Source of the DNA: CALHKP01 sp963558075
GTDB taxonomy: Bacteria > Bacillota > Clostridia > Peptostreptococcales > Anaerovoracaceae
Assembly (NCBI GenBank): GCA_963558075.1
Contig: CAUWFN010000011.1
Span: 17,824 to 81,823, forward strand
Length of the DNA: 64,000 nt
Direction of reading: 5' to 3'
The notes under the pieces are model-generated. The model was not told the DNA's origin. It made no database searches and saw only the letters and a program-made list of their open reading frames with translations. The number at the start of each line of letters is the position of its first letter. The stretch's first letter is position 1. Shown piece by piece: positions 43,609-52,324 of this stretch. The translations under genes and the position numbers were made by a program.

Positions 43609-45375
43609 ATGAGAAAAGAAATAACAAAGCTTCGCAGTGCCATGAAAAAACATGGAATCGATGCCTACATCGTACCTACCGGAGATTTTCACGGCTCAGA
43701 ATATATTCACGATTACTTTAAATCGAGAGCATTTCTATCGGGATTTACAGGTTCCGCCGGTACTCTTGTCGTTACCCACTCTGACGCTCTACTTTGGACA
43801 GACGGTCGCTATTTTCTGCAGGGTGAAATGCAGCTTAAGGGAAGTGGCATTACTTTGATGAAAGATGGCCTTCCAAACGTTCCATCTATAGCTGATTTTT
43901 TGAGTTCGTTGCTTGGAAAGGGCCAGACTCTTGGATTTGATGGGAAAGTTATGCCCTATGCAGCTGGACTTTTATATGAAACGATTTCATTAAAATCTGG
44001 ATTTAACATAGACTATTCGTTAGATCTTCTATCTGAAATTTGGGAAGACAGGCCAGCTCTTACGGCAAGTCCACTCTGGGAGCTTCCTTTAGAATATGCA
44101 GGCAAAATCTTTGATCAAAAGCTATCTGAAATACGAAGCTTTATTAAAGAAAAAAATGCAACTCACTTACTTTTGTGTAGCCTCGAAGAAAATGCGTGGC
44201 TGTACAACCTAAGAGGTTCTGACGTTTTATATACTCCTGTATTTTTGGGATTCACAATGATTAGTGAAAAAAGCGTAACACTTTATGCCTTTGAATCGGC
44301 TTTCGAAAATGTTTCACTCCCTGAGGGTGTCACTCTAAAGCCATATATGACAGAAAATCGACTTACCGTTTCAGATGATATACTCGCTCTTTCTAAAGAT
44401 GCAGTAATTGCGTTAGACCCTGCGAGCTGTTCATATAGCATTTGGCAATCTGCAGAAACCAAAACTGCTGTGCCGTGCGATTCACCTGCATCATTGCTAA
44501 AATCGGTAAAAAACGATTCTGAAATTAGAGCTACAGAAAAAGCCCATATCGACGATGGTGCTGCAGTCTTAAAATTCATCTACTGGTTGAAAAATACTAT
44601 TGGGAAAATGCCTCTTACCGAAATTTCAGCTTCAGATTATCTAAAATCAAAACGTAGTGAAATTAGCGATTTTGTTGAGCTCAGCTTTGATACTATTTCT
44701 GGATATGCACAAAACGGTGCAATCATTCACTATTCGGCATCGGAAGATTCTAACGCACAGCTTATGCCTTCCGGCTTTCTGCTCGTTGACTCAGGTGGAC
44801 AGTATATGAGAGGAACTACTGATATTACAAGAACAATTGCTCTAGGACCTCTGACAGATAAAATGAAAAAATGCTATACTGCTGTTCTAAAATCTAATAT
44901 CGACCTTGCGATGCAAGTTTTCGACTCACAAACGCCTGCATCTGATCTTGACAAAATTGCAAGAAAGGCTGTAAACGATATAGGATATGACTATAACCAT
45001 GGAACAGGTCACGGCGTCGGACACGTCCTCTGTGTCCACGAGGGACCAAATACCATAAACAAAAGAAACAACAAACCTACGATTAGCCCATCTACAATTA
45101 CAACTGATGAACCGGGAATCTATATCGAAGGTGAATTTGGTATCAGACTAGAAAACGAGCTTCTTTGCGAAACATGCATTGACAATCCGGATAAATACTG
45201 CTTTAGACCGCTTACGCTTTGTCCATTTGAACGAAGCGCTATAATCAAAGAAATGCTAACAGATGAAGAGCTTGATTATCTTAATAGCTATCACAGGAAA
45301 GTTTATGAAACTTTATCCCCTCTTTTAAATGAGAAAGAAAAAGAGTTTCTCCGCGCAGAAACTATGCCGCTATAA
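43609..45375 (+). CDS. Aminopeptidase P (Xaa-Pro aminopeptidase, M24B)
   Basis: A 588-residue three-domain protein like eukaryotic and Clostridia aminopeptidase P. The two N-terminal creatinase-like domains cover about residues 1-310. The C-terminal pita-bread domain has the five metal ligands Asp394, Asp405, His468, Glu501 and Glu515 (LLVDSGG, TTDITRT, GTGHGVGH, DEPGIYIEGE, RLENEL). It frees N-terminal residues before proline, usually in the cytoplasm. It follows the Gx transporter gene by 20 bp; a strong terminator follows. Confidence 0.96.
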   Translation: MRKEITKLRSAMKKHGIDAYIVPTGDFHGSEYIHDYFKSRAFLSGFTGSAGTLVVTHSDALLWTDGRYFLQGEMQLKGSGITLMKDGLPNVPSIADFLSSLLGKGQTLGFDGKVMPYAAGLLYETISLKSGFNIDYSLDLLSEIWEDRPALTASPLWELPLEYAGKIFDQKLSEIRSFIKEKNATHLLLCSLEENAWLYNLRGSDVLYTPVFLGFTMISEKSVTLYAFESAFENVSLPEGVTLKPYMTENRLTVSDDILALSKDAVIALDPASCSYSIWQSAETKTAVPCDSPASLLKSVKNDSEIRATEKAHIDDGAAVLKFIYWLKNTIGKMPLTEISASDYLKSKRSEISDFVELSFDTISGYAQNGAIIHYSASEDSNAQLMPSGFLLVDSGGQYMRGTTDITRTIALGPLTDKMKKCYTAVLKSNIDLAMQVFDSQTPASDLDKIARKAVNDIGYDYNHGTGHGVGHVLCVHEGPNTINKRNNKPTISPSTITTDEPGIYIEGEFGIRLENELLCETCIDNPDKYCFRPLTLCPFERSAIIKEMLTDEELDYLNSYHRKVYETLSPLLNEKEKEFLRAETMPL

Positions 45376-45433
45376 GTTTTTATCTCATATCCCATAGCTA
45401 AAGCATGGGGCTAGGGCATAACTTGATAAAATA

Positions 45434-45484
45434 CCCCCAGTTTTACGTTCCTACTATAGGCGTAAAACACAAAGGGGGTTTTTT
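45434..45484 (+). terminator. Terminator after aminopeptidase P
   Basis: CCCCC (45434-45438) with GGGGG (45474-45478), an inner TTTTACG/CGTAAAA stem, and T6 after it. Confidence 0.85.
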
Positions 45485-45487
45485 GAT

Positions 45488-45530
45488 AAAAAAAACCGGG
45501 AGCATGATTTATCACGCTTCCGGTTATTTT
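45488..45530 (-). terminator. Terminator of the rnf operon
   Basis: AACCGGGAGC (45494-45503) pairs with GCTTCCGGTT (45516-45525), and the minus strand ends in a T-run. Confidence 0.88.
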
Positions 45531-45549
45531 AAACTGTTAAGTTATACTC

Positions 45550-46413
45550 TTATTCAGCTTTTGCTTCTTCTGCCTTAGGCTCTTCTGCTTTTGGCTCTGC
45601 AGCTTTCTTTGCTGCTGCAACCTTCTTTAGACGCATGTTATTGATTGCTCCAGTTGGGCATTCTTTAGCACACATTCCGCAGTTTTTGCACTTTTCAGGA
45701 TCGATGAATGCTACGTTGTTTTCAACGTGAACTGCGTCAAACTTACAAGTCTTTTCGCACTTCTTACATCCGATACATCCGTTGTCACAAGCTTTTCTTG
45801 TGTCAGCGCCTTTAGCTTCTGATTTACACTGAACAACAACAAGGTTCTTTGCAGGTGAAATTCTGATAACTGCGTTTGGACAAGTCTTAGCACACATTCC
45901 GCATCCTACGCAGTTGTCTCTGTTTACTACAGCAACTCCGTCGCAGATATGAATAGCATCATAATCACAAACTCTAGTACAGTCACCAAGACCGATACAT
46001 CCGTATGGGCACTGGTTAACTCCACCGAAGAACTGTTTTGCAGCTGTACAAGTCTGAGGACCTTCGTACTGCATAATTGTCTTTGCAGCTTCTTTTGTTC
46101 CGTTACACATAACAACTGCAACATTCTTTTCTGCTGCGCCAGCATCTACACCTAGAACAGCAGCAAGCTTTTCAGCTACTGCAGCGCCACCTACAGGACA
46201 CTTTGAACATGGAGTGTCATGGTCAGCAGCCATAGCTGAAGCGTAATCATCACAACCTGCATATCCACAAGCACCGCAGTTAGCGCCTGGAAGTTCTGCA
46301 CGAAGTAATGCGAAAGTTTCATCTACAGGTACATAGAATACCTTTGATGCAATAGTCAGGATGCCTGCGCATACAAAACCGATTGCAACTACGATTAAAA
46401 TTGGTGTTAACAT
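45550..46413 (-). CDS. rnfB: Rnf complex subunit B (ferredoxin-oxidising Fe-S subunit)
   Basis: A 287-residue protein. An N-terminal membrane anchor is followed by the four-Cys domain (LPGANCGACGYAGCDDYA, HDTPCSKCP) and several 4Fe-4S motifs (CPYGCIGLGDC, CVGCGMCAKTCP, CIGCKKCEKTC, CKNCGMCAKECP). A Lys/Ala/Pro/Glu tail ends the protein. It passes electrons from ferredoxin toward RnfC. It is the last gene of rnfCDGEAB. Confidence 0.97.
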   Translation of the reverse strand: MLTPILIVVAIGFVCAGILTIASKVFYVPVDETFALLRAELPGANCGACGYAGCDDYASAMAADHDTPCSKCPVGGAAVAEKLAAVLGVDAGAAEKNVAVVMCNGTKEAAKTIMQYEGPQTCTAAKQFFGGVNQCPYGCIGLGDCTRVCDYDAIHICDGVAVVNRDNCVGCGMCAKTCPNAVIRISPAKNLVVVQCKSEAKGADTRKACDNGCIGCKKCEKTCKFDAVHVENNVAFIDPEKCKNCGMCAKECPTGAINNMRLKKVAAAKKAAEPKAEEPKAEEAKAE

Positions 46414-46431
46414 TCTGTTTGCCTCCTATTC

Positions 46432-47007
46432 TTACTGGAACAATCCGCTGAAGCCCATGAAGCTCAGTGATAACATAGCTGCAGTAATTAATGTAATAGG
46501 AACTCCTCTGAATGGAGCAGGAACACCGCTGTCATCTACAAGCTTGCTTCTAACGCCAGCGAATAGAATCATAGCAAGTAAGAAACCTGTACCTGCACCA
46601 AATGCGTTGCATAGTGATGTGAAGTATCCGTAACCTGCATCGATGTTTGAAATACAAACACCAAGTACAGCACAGTTAGTAGTGATCAGTGGAAGATATA
46701 CACCAAGAGCTTTGTGAAGTGATGGTATAAACTTCTTTAGCATCATTTCTACTAGCTGTACAAGAGCAGCGATTACAAGAATGAATACTACAGTCTGCAG
46801 ATAACCGATTCCAAAATTATTAAGAACCTGCATGATTGGCCATGTAGCTGCTGTAGCAAGTACCATAACGAAGATTACTGCTACACCCATACCAATCGCA
46901 GAGTCCAGTTTCTTTGATACTCCAAGGAACGGACAGATACCAAGGAACTGAGACAGTACATAGTTGTTAACGAGAATCATACTCATAATTATTGTAATTG
47001 TTGACAT
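46432..47007 (-). CDS. rnfA: Rnf complex subunit A
   Basis: A 191-residue six-TM protein: MILVNNYVLSQFLGICPFLG near the start and TTNCAVLGVCISN in the middle. Conserved membrane cysteines help bind an Fe-S cluster between RnfA and RnfE. Its start shares a base with the rnfE stop. Confidence 0.97.
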   Translation of the reverse strand: MSTITIIMSMILVNNYVLSQFLGICPFLGVSKKLDSAIGMGVAVIFVMVLATAATWPIMQVLNNFGIGYLQTVVFILVIAALVQLVEMMLKKFIPSLHKALGVYLPLITTNCAVLGVCISNIDAGYGYFTSLCNAFGAGTGFLLAMILFAGVRSKLVDDSGVPAPFRGVPITLITAAMLSLSFMGFSGLFQ

Positions 47008-47711
47008 TATGCTTCAGCTCCTTTCTCGCACTCAGCGTCTTTTCTTGCGCCACCGCACATAGCTGACATAGCACATCCTTCGCATGCGAAGTCTTTCTTC
47101 TGTTTTGACTTATCCTTTGTTAGGTAGTTAACTAGAGCTACCAGAATAGCAAATGTAAAGAATCCGCCTGGAGCTAGGTTAAAGATACCCATTCCAGGAA
47201 CGATATCTGTTAATACTTTGAATCCGAAGATTGTACCTGATCCCATGAATTCTCTGATAGCACCCATGCATCCAAGTGCAAGTGTGAAACCAAGACCCAT
47301 ACCGATACCATCAAGTGCTGAGTCGAGTGGGTTGTTCTTGCTTGCGAACATTTCGGCTCTTCCTAGGATGATACAGTTTACTACGATCAGAGGAATGAAC
47401 AGACCTAGTGAAGCATATAAGCTTGGGATGAAGGCCTGAAGCATCATCTGAACTACTGTTACGAATCCGGCAATAACTACGATGTAGCAAGGGATTCTAA
47501 CGTTATCAGGAACGATTTTTCTAATAAGTGAAATTACAATGTTTGAACAGATAAGTACAACCATTGCTGATACACCCATACCGATACCGTTGATTGCTGA
47601 TGATGTTGTCGCAAGTGTTGGACAAGTACCCAGTAATAGAACCAGTACAGGGTTTTCTTTAATTATACCTTTGGTAAGGATGCTCAGTTTGCTAGTTTTC
47701 TTCTCTTCCAT
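47007..47711 (-). CDS. rnfE: Rnf complex subunit E
   Basis: A 234-residue protein with six TM segments, homologous to RnfA (LLLGTCPTLATTSSAINGIG, VVNCIILGRAEMFASKNN). The C-terminus adds a soluble cysteine-rich piece, CEGCAMSAMCGGARKDAEC, which could bind metal or form disulfides. Confidence 0.96.
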   Translation of the reverse strand: MEEKKTSKLSILTKGIIKENPVLVLLLGTCPTLATTSSAINGIGMGVSAMVVLICSNIVISLIRKIVPDNVRIPCYIVVIAGFVTVVQMMLQAFIPSLYASLGLFIPLIVVNCIILGRAEMFASKNNPLDSALDGIGMGLGFTLALGCMGAIREFMGSGTIFGFKVLTDIVPGMGIFNLAPGGFFTFAILVALVNYLTKDKSKQKKDFACEGCAMSAMCGGARKDAECEKGAEA

Positions 47712-48280
47712 TATTGAACACCTCCCATATTTTCAAACTGCGCAAGTGCAGCGTATACGCCATAGTGGATAGCGTTTGATGATACTGTAGCACCAGTTAC
47801 GTGAGTGATAGCAGGATCATCTTTTGCAGTTGTCTTTTCCAGTTTGCCTAATCCTTTGTACTGGCCTAAGTGTTCTGGTGCCTGAGCCTTAGTTCCAAGA
47901 CCCGGTGTATCAGCGTGCTTAGTTACTTTTACGCCAGTAATTTTTCCGTCTTTGTCGATACCGATCATTTCAATCAGTTCGCCGCCGAATGATTTAGTTC
48001 CAACAGTCAGTACAGCACCTGCTTTGTTGTCAGCAATGAAGCATTCCTGAACTGTTACTTTTCCGTCGTCTGATACGTAAAGGTCACCATCGTAAGCTGT
48101 GAAACCATCTGCTTCTGAAAGAAGTTCCTGTCTAGCTTCGTCTGCGGCTTTCTTTTCGTTTTCTTTGATGATTGGATCTGCAATGCTGAATGTAAATGCT
48201 AAAGCAGCAGTTACAACAAGACAGATACCAACTAGAACTACGATAGGTGCAACGTATTTTTTAGCATTACTATTTTTCAT
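47711..48280 (-). CDS. rnfG: Rnf complex subunit G (covalent FMN subunit)
   Basis: A 189-residue protein started at MKNSNAKKYV (ATG 48280) behind GGAGGTGC; earlier in-frame Met codons lie before the ribosome site. It has one TM segment and an FMN-binding domain with the flavinylation motif THVTGATVSSNA, whose Thr receives FMN from ApbE. It overlaps the rnfD end by 11 bases. Confidence 0.96.
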   Translation of the reverse strand: MKNSNAKKYVAPIVVLVGICLVVTAALAFTFSIADPIIKENEKKAADEARQELLSEADGFTAYDGDLYVSDDGKVTVQECFIADNKAGAVLTVGTKSFGGELIEMIGIDKDGKITGVKVTKHADTPGLGTKAQAPEHLGQYKGLGKLEKTTAKDDPAITHVTGATVSSNAIHYGVYAALAQFENMGGVQ

Positions 48281-49259
48281 TTTTCTTTGCACCTCCATAT
48301 GTAAGTTTGATACATAGCTGATCAATTAATGGTGTCAGCACGTTCATTAACAGGATTGAGAATGAAACTCCTTCTGGATATGCAGCCCATAGTCTGATAA
48401 CCATTGTTAGGAATCCACATCCAACACCCATGATAACTTTACCAAGTGGCATGATTGGTGATGTTACATAGTCTGTAGCCATGAAGAATGCACCAAGCAT
48501 TACACCACCTGCACATACGTGGAATACAGCCATCTGAAGAGCTGATACATCTCCACCTACTACTGAGTAGTAGATAAGTGCTACAACGAATACAGTTCCG
48601 ATGAAGCATGCAGGGATGATAGGTGAAATAATCTTCTTCCAGATTAGGAATAGTCCACCGATTAGAAGTGCAAGAGCACTTACTTCACCAACTGAACCGC
48701 CGATGAATCCAAGGAACATATCCATGTTGTTTGGAAGATCTGCTGCGTTTCCTTCTGCAAGGATACCAAGTGGTGTAGCAGCTGTAGCAGCATCTACGCC
48801 AGTTGCTGTTCTTGGAACAGGCCATGTTGTCATTTCTGTTGCAAATGAAATGAACAGAACGATTCTTGCTGTGATAGCAGGGTTAACAACGTTTTTGCCG
48901 ATTCCGCCGTATAGCTGTTTAACAATAACGATTGCAACAAAGCATCCTACAACAGCCATCCATAGTGGGAAGTTTGCTGGTACGTTGAACGCGATAAGCA
49001 CACCTGTAAGAGCAGCACTGAGGTCACCTACAGTCTGTCTCTTGTGCATTAATTTGTTGTATGCCCATTCGAAGAACATACTTGCTACTGCACATACTAG
49101 TGTTAGTACAATTACTCTTGGTCCAAATACGTAGATACTTACTAGGAATGAAGGAACTAATGCGATTAGGACCATCATCATTGTTTTTGTTGTATCAAGA
49201 TTTGTTACAAGATGAGGTGCAGAAGATACTGTTAAATTATCATAATATTTCTTATCCAT
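48270..49259 (-). CDS. rnfD: Rnf complex subunit D
   Basis: A 329-residue membrane protein of the NqrB/RnfD family with about nine TM segments (NVPANFPLWMAVVGC, GGIGKNVVNPA, FATDYVTSP). The usual SGAT-type flavin site appears as VDAATAATPLG, so the small residue before AT is Ala instead of Gly. It takes part in ion translocation. Confidence 0.96.
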   Translation of the reverse strand: MDKKYYDNLTVSSAPHLVTNLDTTKTMMMVLIALVPSFLVSIYVFGPRVIVLTLVCAVASMFFEWAYNKLMHKRQTVGDLSAALTGVLIAFNVPANFPLWMAVVGCFVAIVIVKQLYGGIGKNVVNPAITARIVLFISFATEMTTWPVPRTATGVDAATAATPLGILAEGNAADLPNNMDMFLGFIGGSVGEVSALALLIGGLFLIWKKIISPIIPACFIGTVFVVALIYYSVVGGDVSALQMAVFHVCAGGVMLGAFFMATDYVTSPIMPLGKVIMGVGCGFLTMVIRLWAAYPEGVSFSILLMNVLTPLIDQLCIKLTYGGAKKNEK

Positions 49260-50575
49260 TATTTACTTGCAGCCTCCTTTACCAAAGCTTTACTTAGTTT
49301 GTTAATGAAGCCAAGTGGTCTTCTTGCTGGACAAACGAATGAACAGCTTCCGCATTCCATACACTGCATGATCTGAAGCTGGTTTAGTCTGTCTACATCC
49401 TGAGCTGCATATGCATCTGCAAATGCTGTTGGAAGTAGGTTGAACGGACATGCCTGGTGGCATCTTCCGCAGTTGATACATCCTGTTTCTTCCGGAATTA
49501 GTGCCTGTTCCTTTGAGAAAGCAAGTACTGCGTTTGTGCTCTTAACGATTGGCATAGCATCTGAAATGATTGCTCTACCCATCATTGGTCCACCCATCAG
49601 GATTTTCTTTGGAGCTGCTTTGTAGCCGCCACAGAATTCCATAATGTCGTGAATCTGAGTTCCGATTGGAACTAGAACGTTCTTAGGATTGTTAACTGCT
49701 TCTCCGTCTATAGTCATTCTTCTCATAACTAGAGGCATACCTGTTCTGAAGTATTTACCAACAAAAGCAACTGATGTTACGTTTGAAAGGATAACTCCTA
49801 GCTGTGCAGGAAGAATGCCTGCGTCCATTTTCTTTCCAGTGATTTCATAAACAAGAACTCTTTCTGCTCCCTTTGGATATCTGTCCTGAAGAGTGAAAGT
49901 GTGCATGTTTGTGTATCCCTGTTCAGCGAACATTTTGTCCAGTTTAGCGATTGCATCTGGTTTGTTTGATTCAATTCCGATGTACGCTTCCTTTAGACCA
50001 AGGTACTTCATAAGTAGAGCCATACCGTCGATGATGTCCTGAGTATCCTCAAGCATGCAACGGTGGTCAGAAGTGATGAATGGCTCACATTCTGCTGCGT
50101 TGATAATCAGAGTGTCTACCTCGTCAATATTCTTAGGGTTGTACTTAATGTGTGTTGGGAATGATGCTCCTCCTAAGCCTACAAGACCGCTGTCTCTTAC
50201 AGCTTTTACGAAACCTGCTAGGTCATTAACTTCTGGAACCTTAATGTCCTCGCAAACTTCCTGTTTTTTGTCAGTCTCAACTACAACTAATGTATCAGTT
50301 CCGCCCATTGCGTTACGTTGTGTTTCAATTCCAACAACTGTTCCTGATACACTTGAGTGAATAGGTGCACTTACGAAAGCATCTGTATCACCAATAAGCT
50401 GTCCAACCTTTACAGTGTCACCTTTTGCAACAAGTGGTTTGCAAGGTGCGCCGATATGCTGTGACATTGAAATTTTAACAATATCAGGTATTGGCATAAT
50501 TTCAGTTTCACATGCGGCTGTATTCTTATAGTGTCCGGCATCGATGCTGTGTAAATGCTTAGCATTTGAACTCAT
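49259..50575 (-). CDS. rnfC: Rnf complex subunit C (NADH-binding)
   Basis: A 438-residue protein started at MSSNAKHLHSIDAGHYK (ATG 50575) behind GGAAGG; 21 upstream codons in frame are left out. It shows the FMN/NADH site GLVGLGGASFPTHIKYNP and two 4Fe-4S motifs, CINCGRCHQACP and CMECGSCSFVCP. It exchanges electrons with NAD. It is the first gene of the operon. A minus-strand TATAAT at 50627-50632 is a possible -10 but lacks a clear -35. Confidence 0.96.
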   Translation of the reverse strand: MSSNAKHLHSIDAGHYKNTAACETEIMPIPDIVKISMSQHIGAPCKPLVAKGDTVKVGQLIGDTDAFVSAPIHSSVSGTVVGIETQRNAMGGTDTLVVVETDKKQEVCEDIKVPEVNDLAGFVKAVRDSGLVGLGGASFPTHIKYNPKNIDEVDTLIINAAECEPFITSDHRCMLEDTQDIIDGMALLMKYLGLKEAYIGIESNKPDAIAKLDKMFAEQGYTNMHTFTLQDRYPKGAERVLVYEITGKKMDAGILPAQLGVILSNVTSVAFVGKYFRTGMPLVMRRMTIDGEAVNNPKNVLVPIGTQIHDIMEFCGGYKAAPKKILMGGPMMGRAIISDAMPIVKSTNAVLAFSKEQALIPEETGCINCGRCHQACPFNLLPTAFADAYAAQDVDRLNQLQIMQCMECGSCSFVCPARRPLGFINKLSKALVKEAASK

Positions 50576-50760
50576 ATCTGAAACCTTCCTTTCTAAAATA
50601 TAGATATCAATAATCATACAATTTATATTATACAACAAGCGATATCAAAAATCATTATTTTATTTATAATTTGCACACCTAATGTACAAAAAAACAAATA
50701 TTTTTTTCACACAAATACTTAGAAATTCGCCCTTTTGCACAAGACTTTGTGTATACAGAG

Positions 50761-52272
50761 TTATTTCCCCACATAAACAAAGCCCTCCGAGCTCATTCCT
50801 AATACCTTTTGCCCATCGCATCTTAGTCTAAAAGCATGCTCAAGAACCGCCAGCTCCATCCTCTCCCCCGGCGCAATCAGCATAACCCCCGGCGGATACG
50901 GAACAATAGCCGATGCACACACAAGACCATCCGCCTGCGTATAATGAACTAGCTTCCGGGCTCGAGGAATCGCGCTTGCCGCGCTCTGCGCGCCGCCCTT
51001 GTGAGAAGTAATTGCGGCCGGCCCGCTGTCCTGGCTCCTGCACACGCCTCCGGCGCCTTGAGCGCAATCACTGTGCAACCCAGAAGACTTAACCTCCGTT
51101 TCGCCTCCGGCACCTTGCATGCAGTCACTAGCATCCTTTGAGATTTCCATAAGAGCATCCAAAAGACACTGATAATCCTCCCTGGTATTTCCAATACCTG
51201 TCATAGCCATCGCCATGTTTGCACATGTCAGCTCCAGAAAAATTCCTTTTTCTAAAAGCTTATCCTCAAGCTCAGAGCCAGAAAGCCCTAGCTTTGACAT
51301 ATCCATATTTATCTTCGAAATATCCAAAAGCTCGTGATCCAAAATATTTAAACCTCTTATTTTTTCTGCTTCCTTTCGAAAATACATTATATTATCAATC
51401 CACTCATTCATAAGAGCATCTCCCTGCTCCTTTAGAATATCTGCGTTGATGTCAAGCGATGCCATCATAACATATGAAGGCGATGTACTCTGAACGTTCT
51501 GAAGCATATCATCGAGCAGCGAAATATCTACTCTGTCCGTGCATACATTTATTATTGCAGTCTGTGTAAAGCTTGCAAGAGTCTTATGCGTACTGTTAAT
51601 TACAATATCTGCTCCCAGAGACTCGGCATCTAGAGGTTTTGTTTTCCCTGTCTTTGCAAAGAACTTTAGGTGCGCTCCGTGGGCCTGATCTACAATCAAA
51701 ACCATACCTGCATCGTGAACTACCTCTGAAATTGCTTTGATGTCACTGCATATTCCGTAGTAGTTTGGACTTGTAATGAGAACAGCCTTTGCATCTGGAT
51801 TTTCTTTTACTGTTTTTTTCACAGCTTCCGGCGTAATTTCTCTGCTTATTCCAGAGGCTTCATCTATGCAAGGCTTCATATATACAGGTACGCCTCTTGC
51901 AAGAGTGAGCCCGCTTATCGCCGATTTGTGACAGTTACCTGCAAGAATCAGCTTTTCTCCATCACCGATAGAGGCCATAATCGATGCAATTATGCCTGAT
52001 GAGCTTCCGTTTATCAGGATTCTCGATGCCTTAACATCATAAAGCTCCCTATAGCTTTCCATACATCTTTTCAGTACACCCTCTGGCTGAAACAAATTAT
52101 CAGCTCCAGCTATCTCCGTTATGTCAAAATCTGCAAGGCGGGAAACAAGAGCTCCCCTCCCTACGGATTCAAAAAACCGGTTTCCTTTGTGCCCGGGCAT
52201 ATGAAAAGAAACAGCCTTTTTCCTGCTATGTTCTGCAAGATAATCTGTCAGTTTCTGTTCATTTAAATTCAT
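50761..52272 (-). CDS. Orn/Lys/Arg decarboxylase-family PLP enzyme with repeat insertion
   Basis: A 503-residue protein close to the SpeA/YaaO group. It shows FHMPGHKGNRFF, LINGSSSGIIASIMA, ITSPNYYGICSDI, VDQAHGAHLKF and Lys230 in NSTHKTLASFTQ. Before the C-terminal domain, residues 381-436 form a Gly/Ala/Ser-rich insert with a 19-residue tandem repeat (SDCMQGAGG and SDCAQGAGG). The insert is GC-richer than the rest of the gene. It may decarboxylate arginine, lysine or ornithine; the substrate is not resolved. Confidence 0.9.
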   Translation of the reverse strand: MNLNEQKLTDYLAEHSRKKAVSFHMPGHKGNRFFESVGRGALVSRLADFDITEIAGADNLFQPEGVLKRCMESYRELYDVKASRILINGSSSGIIASIMASIGDGEKLILAGNCHKSAISGLTLARGVPVYMKPCIDEASGISREITPEAVKKTVKENPDAKAVLITSPNYYGICSDIKAISEVVHDAGMVLIVDQAHGAHLKFFAKTGKTKPLDAESLGADIVINSTHKTLASFTQTAIINVCTDRVDISLLDDMLQNVQSTSPSYVMMASLDINADILKEQGDALMNEWIDNIMYFRKEAEKIRGLNILDHELLDISKINMDMSKLGLSGSELEDKLLEKGIFLELTCANMAMAMTGIGNTREDYQCLLDALMEISKDASDCMQGAGGETEVKSSGLHSDCAQGAGGVCRSQDSGPAAITSHKGGAQSAASAIPRARKLVHYTQADGLVCASAIVPYPPGVMLIAPGERMELAVLEHAFRLRCDGQKVLGMSSEGFVYVGK

Positions 52273-52324
52273 TAATAAACTCCTTTCATATTTCTTGCGA
52301 AAATTCGCCTGCTTTTACGAAATC

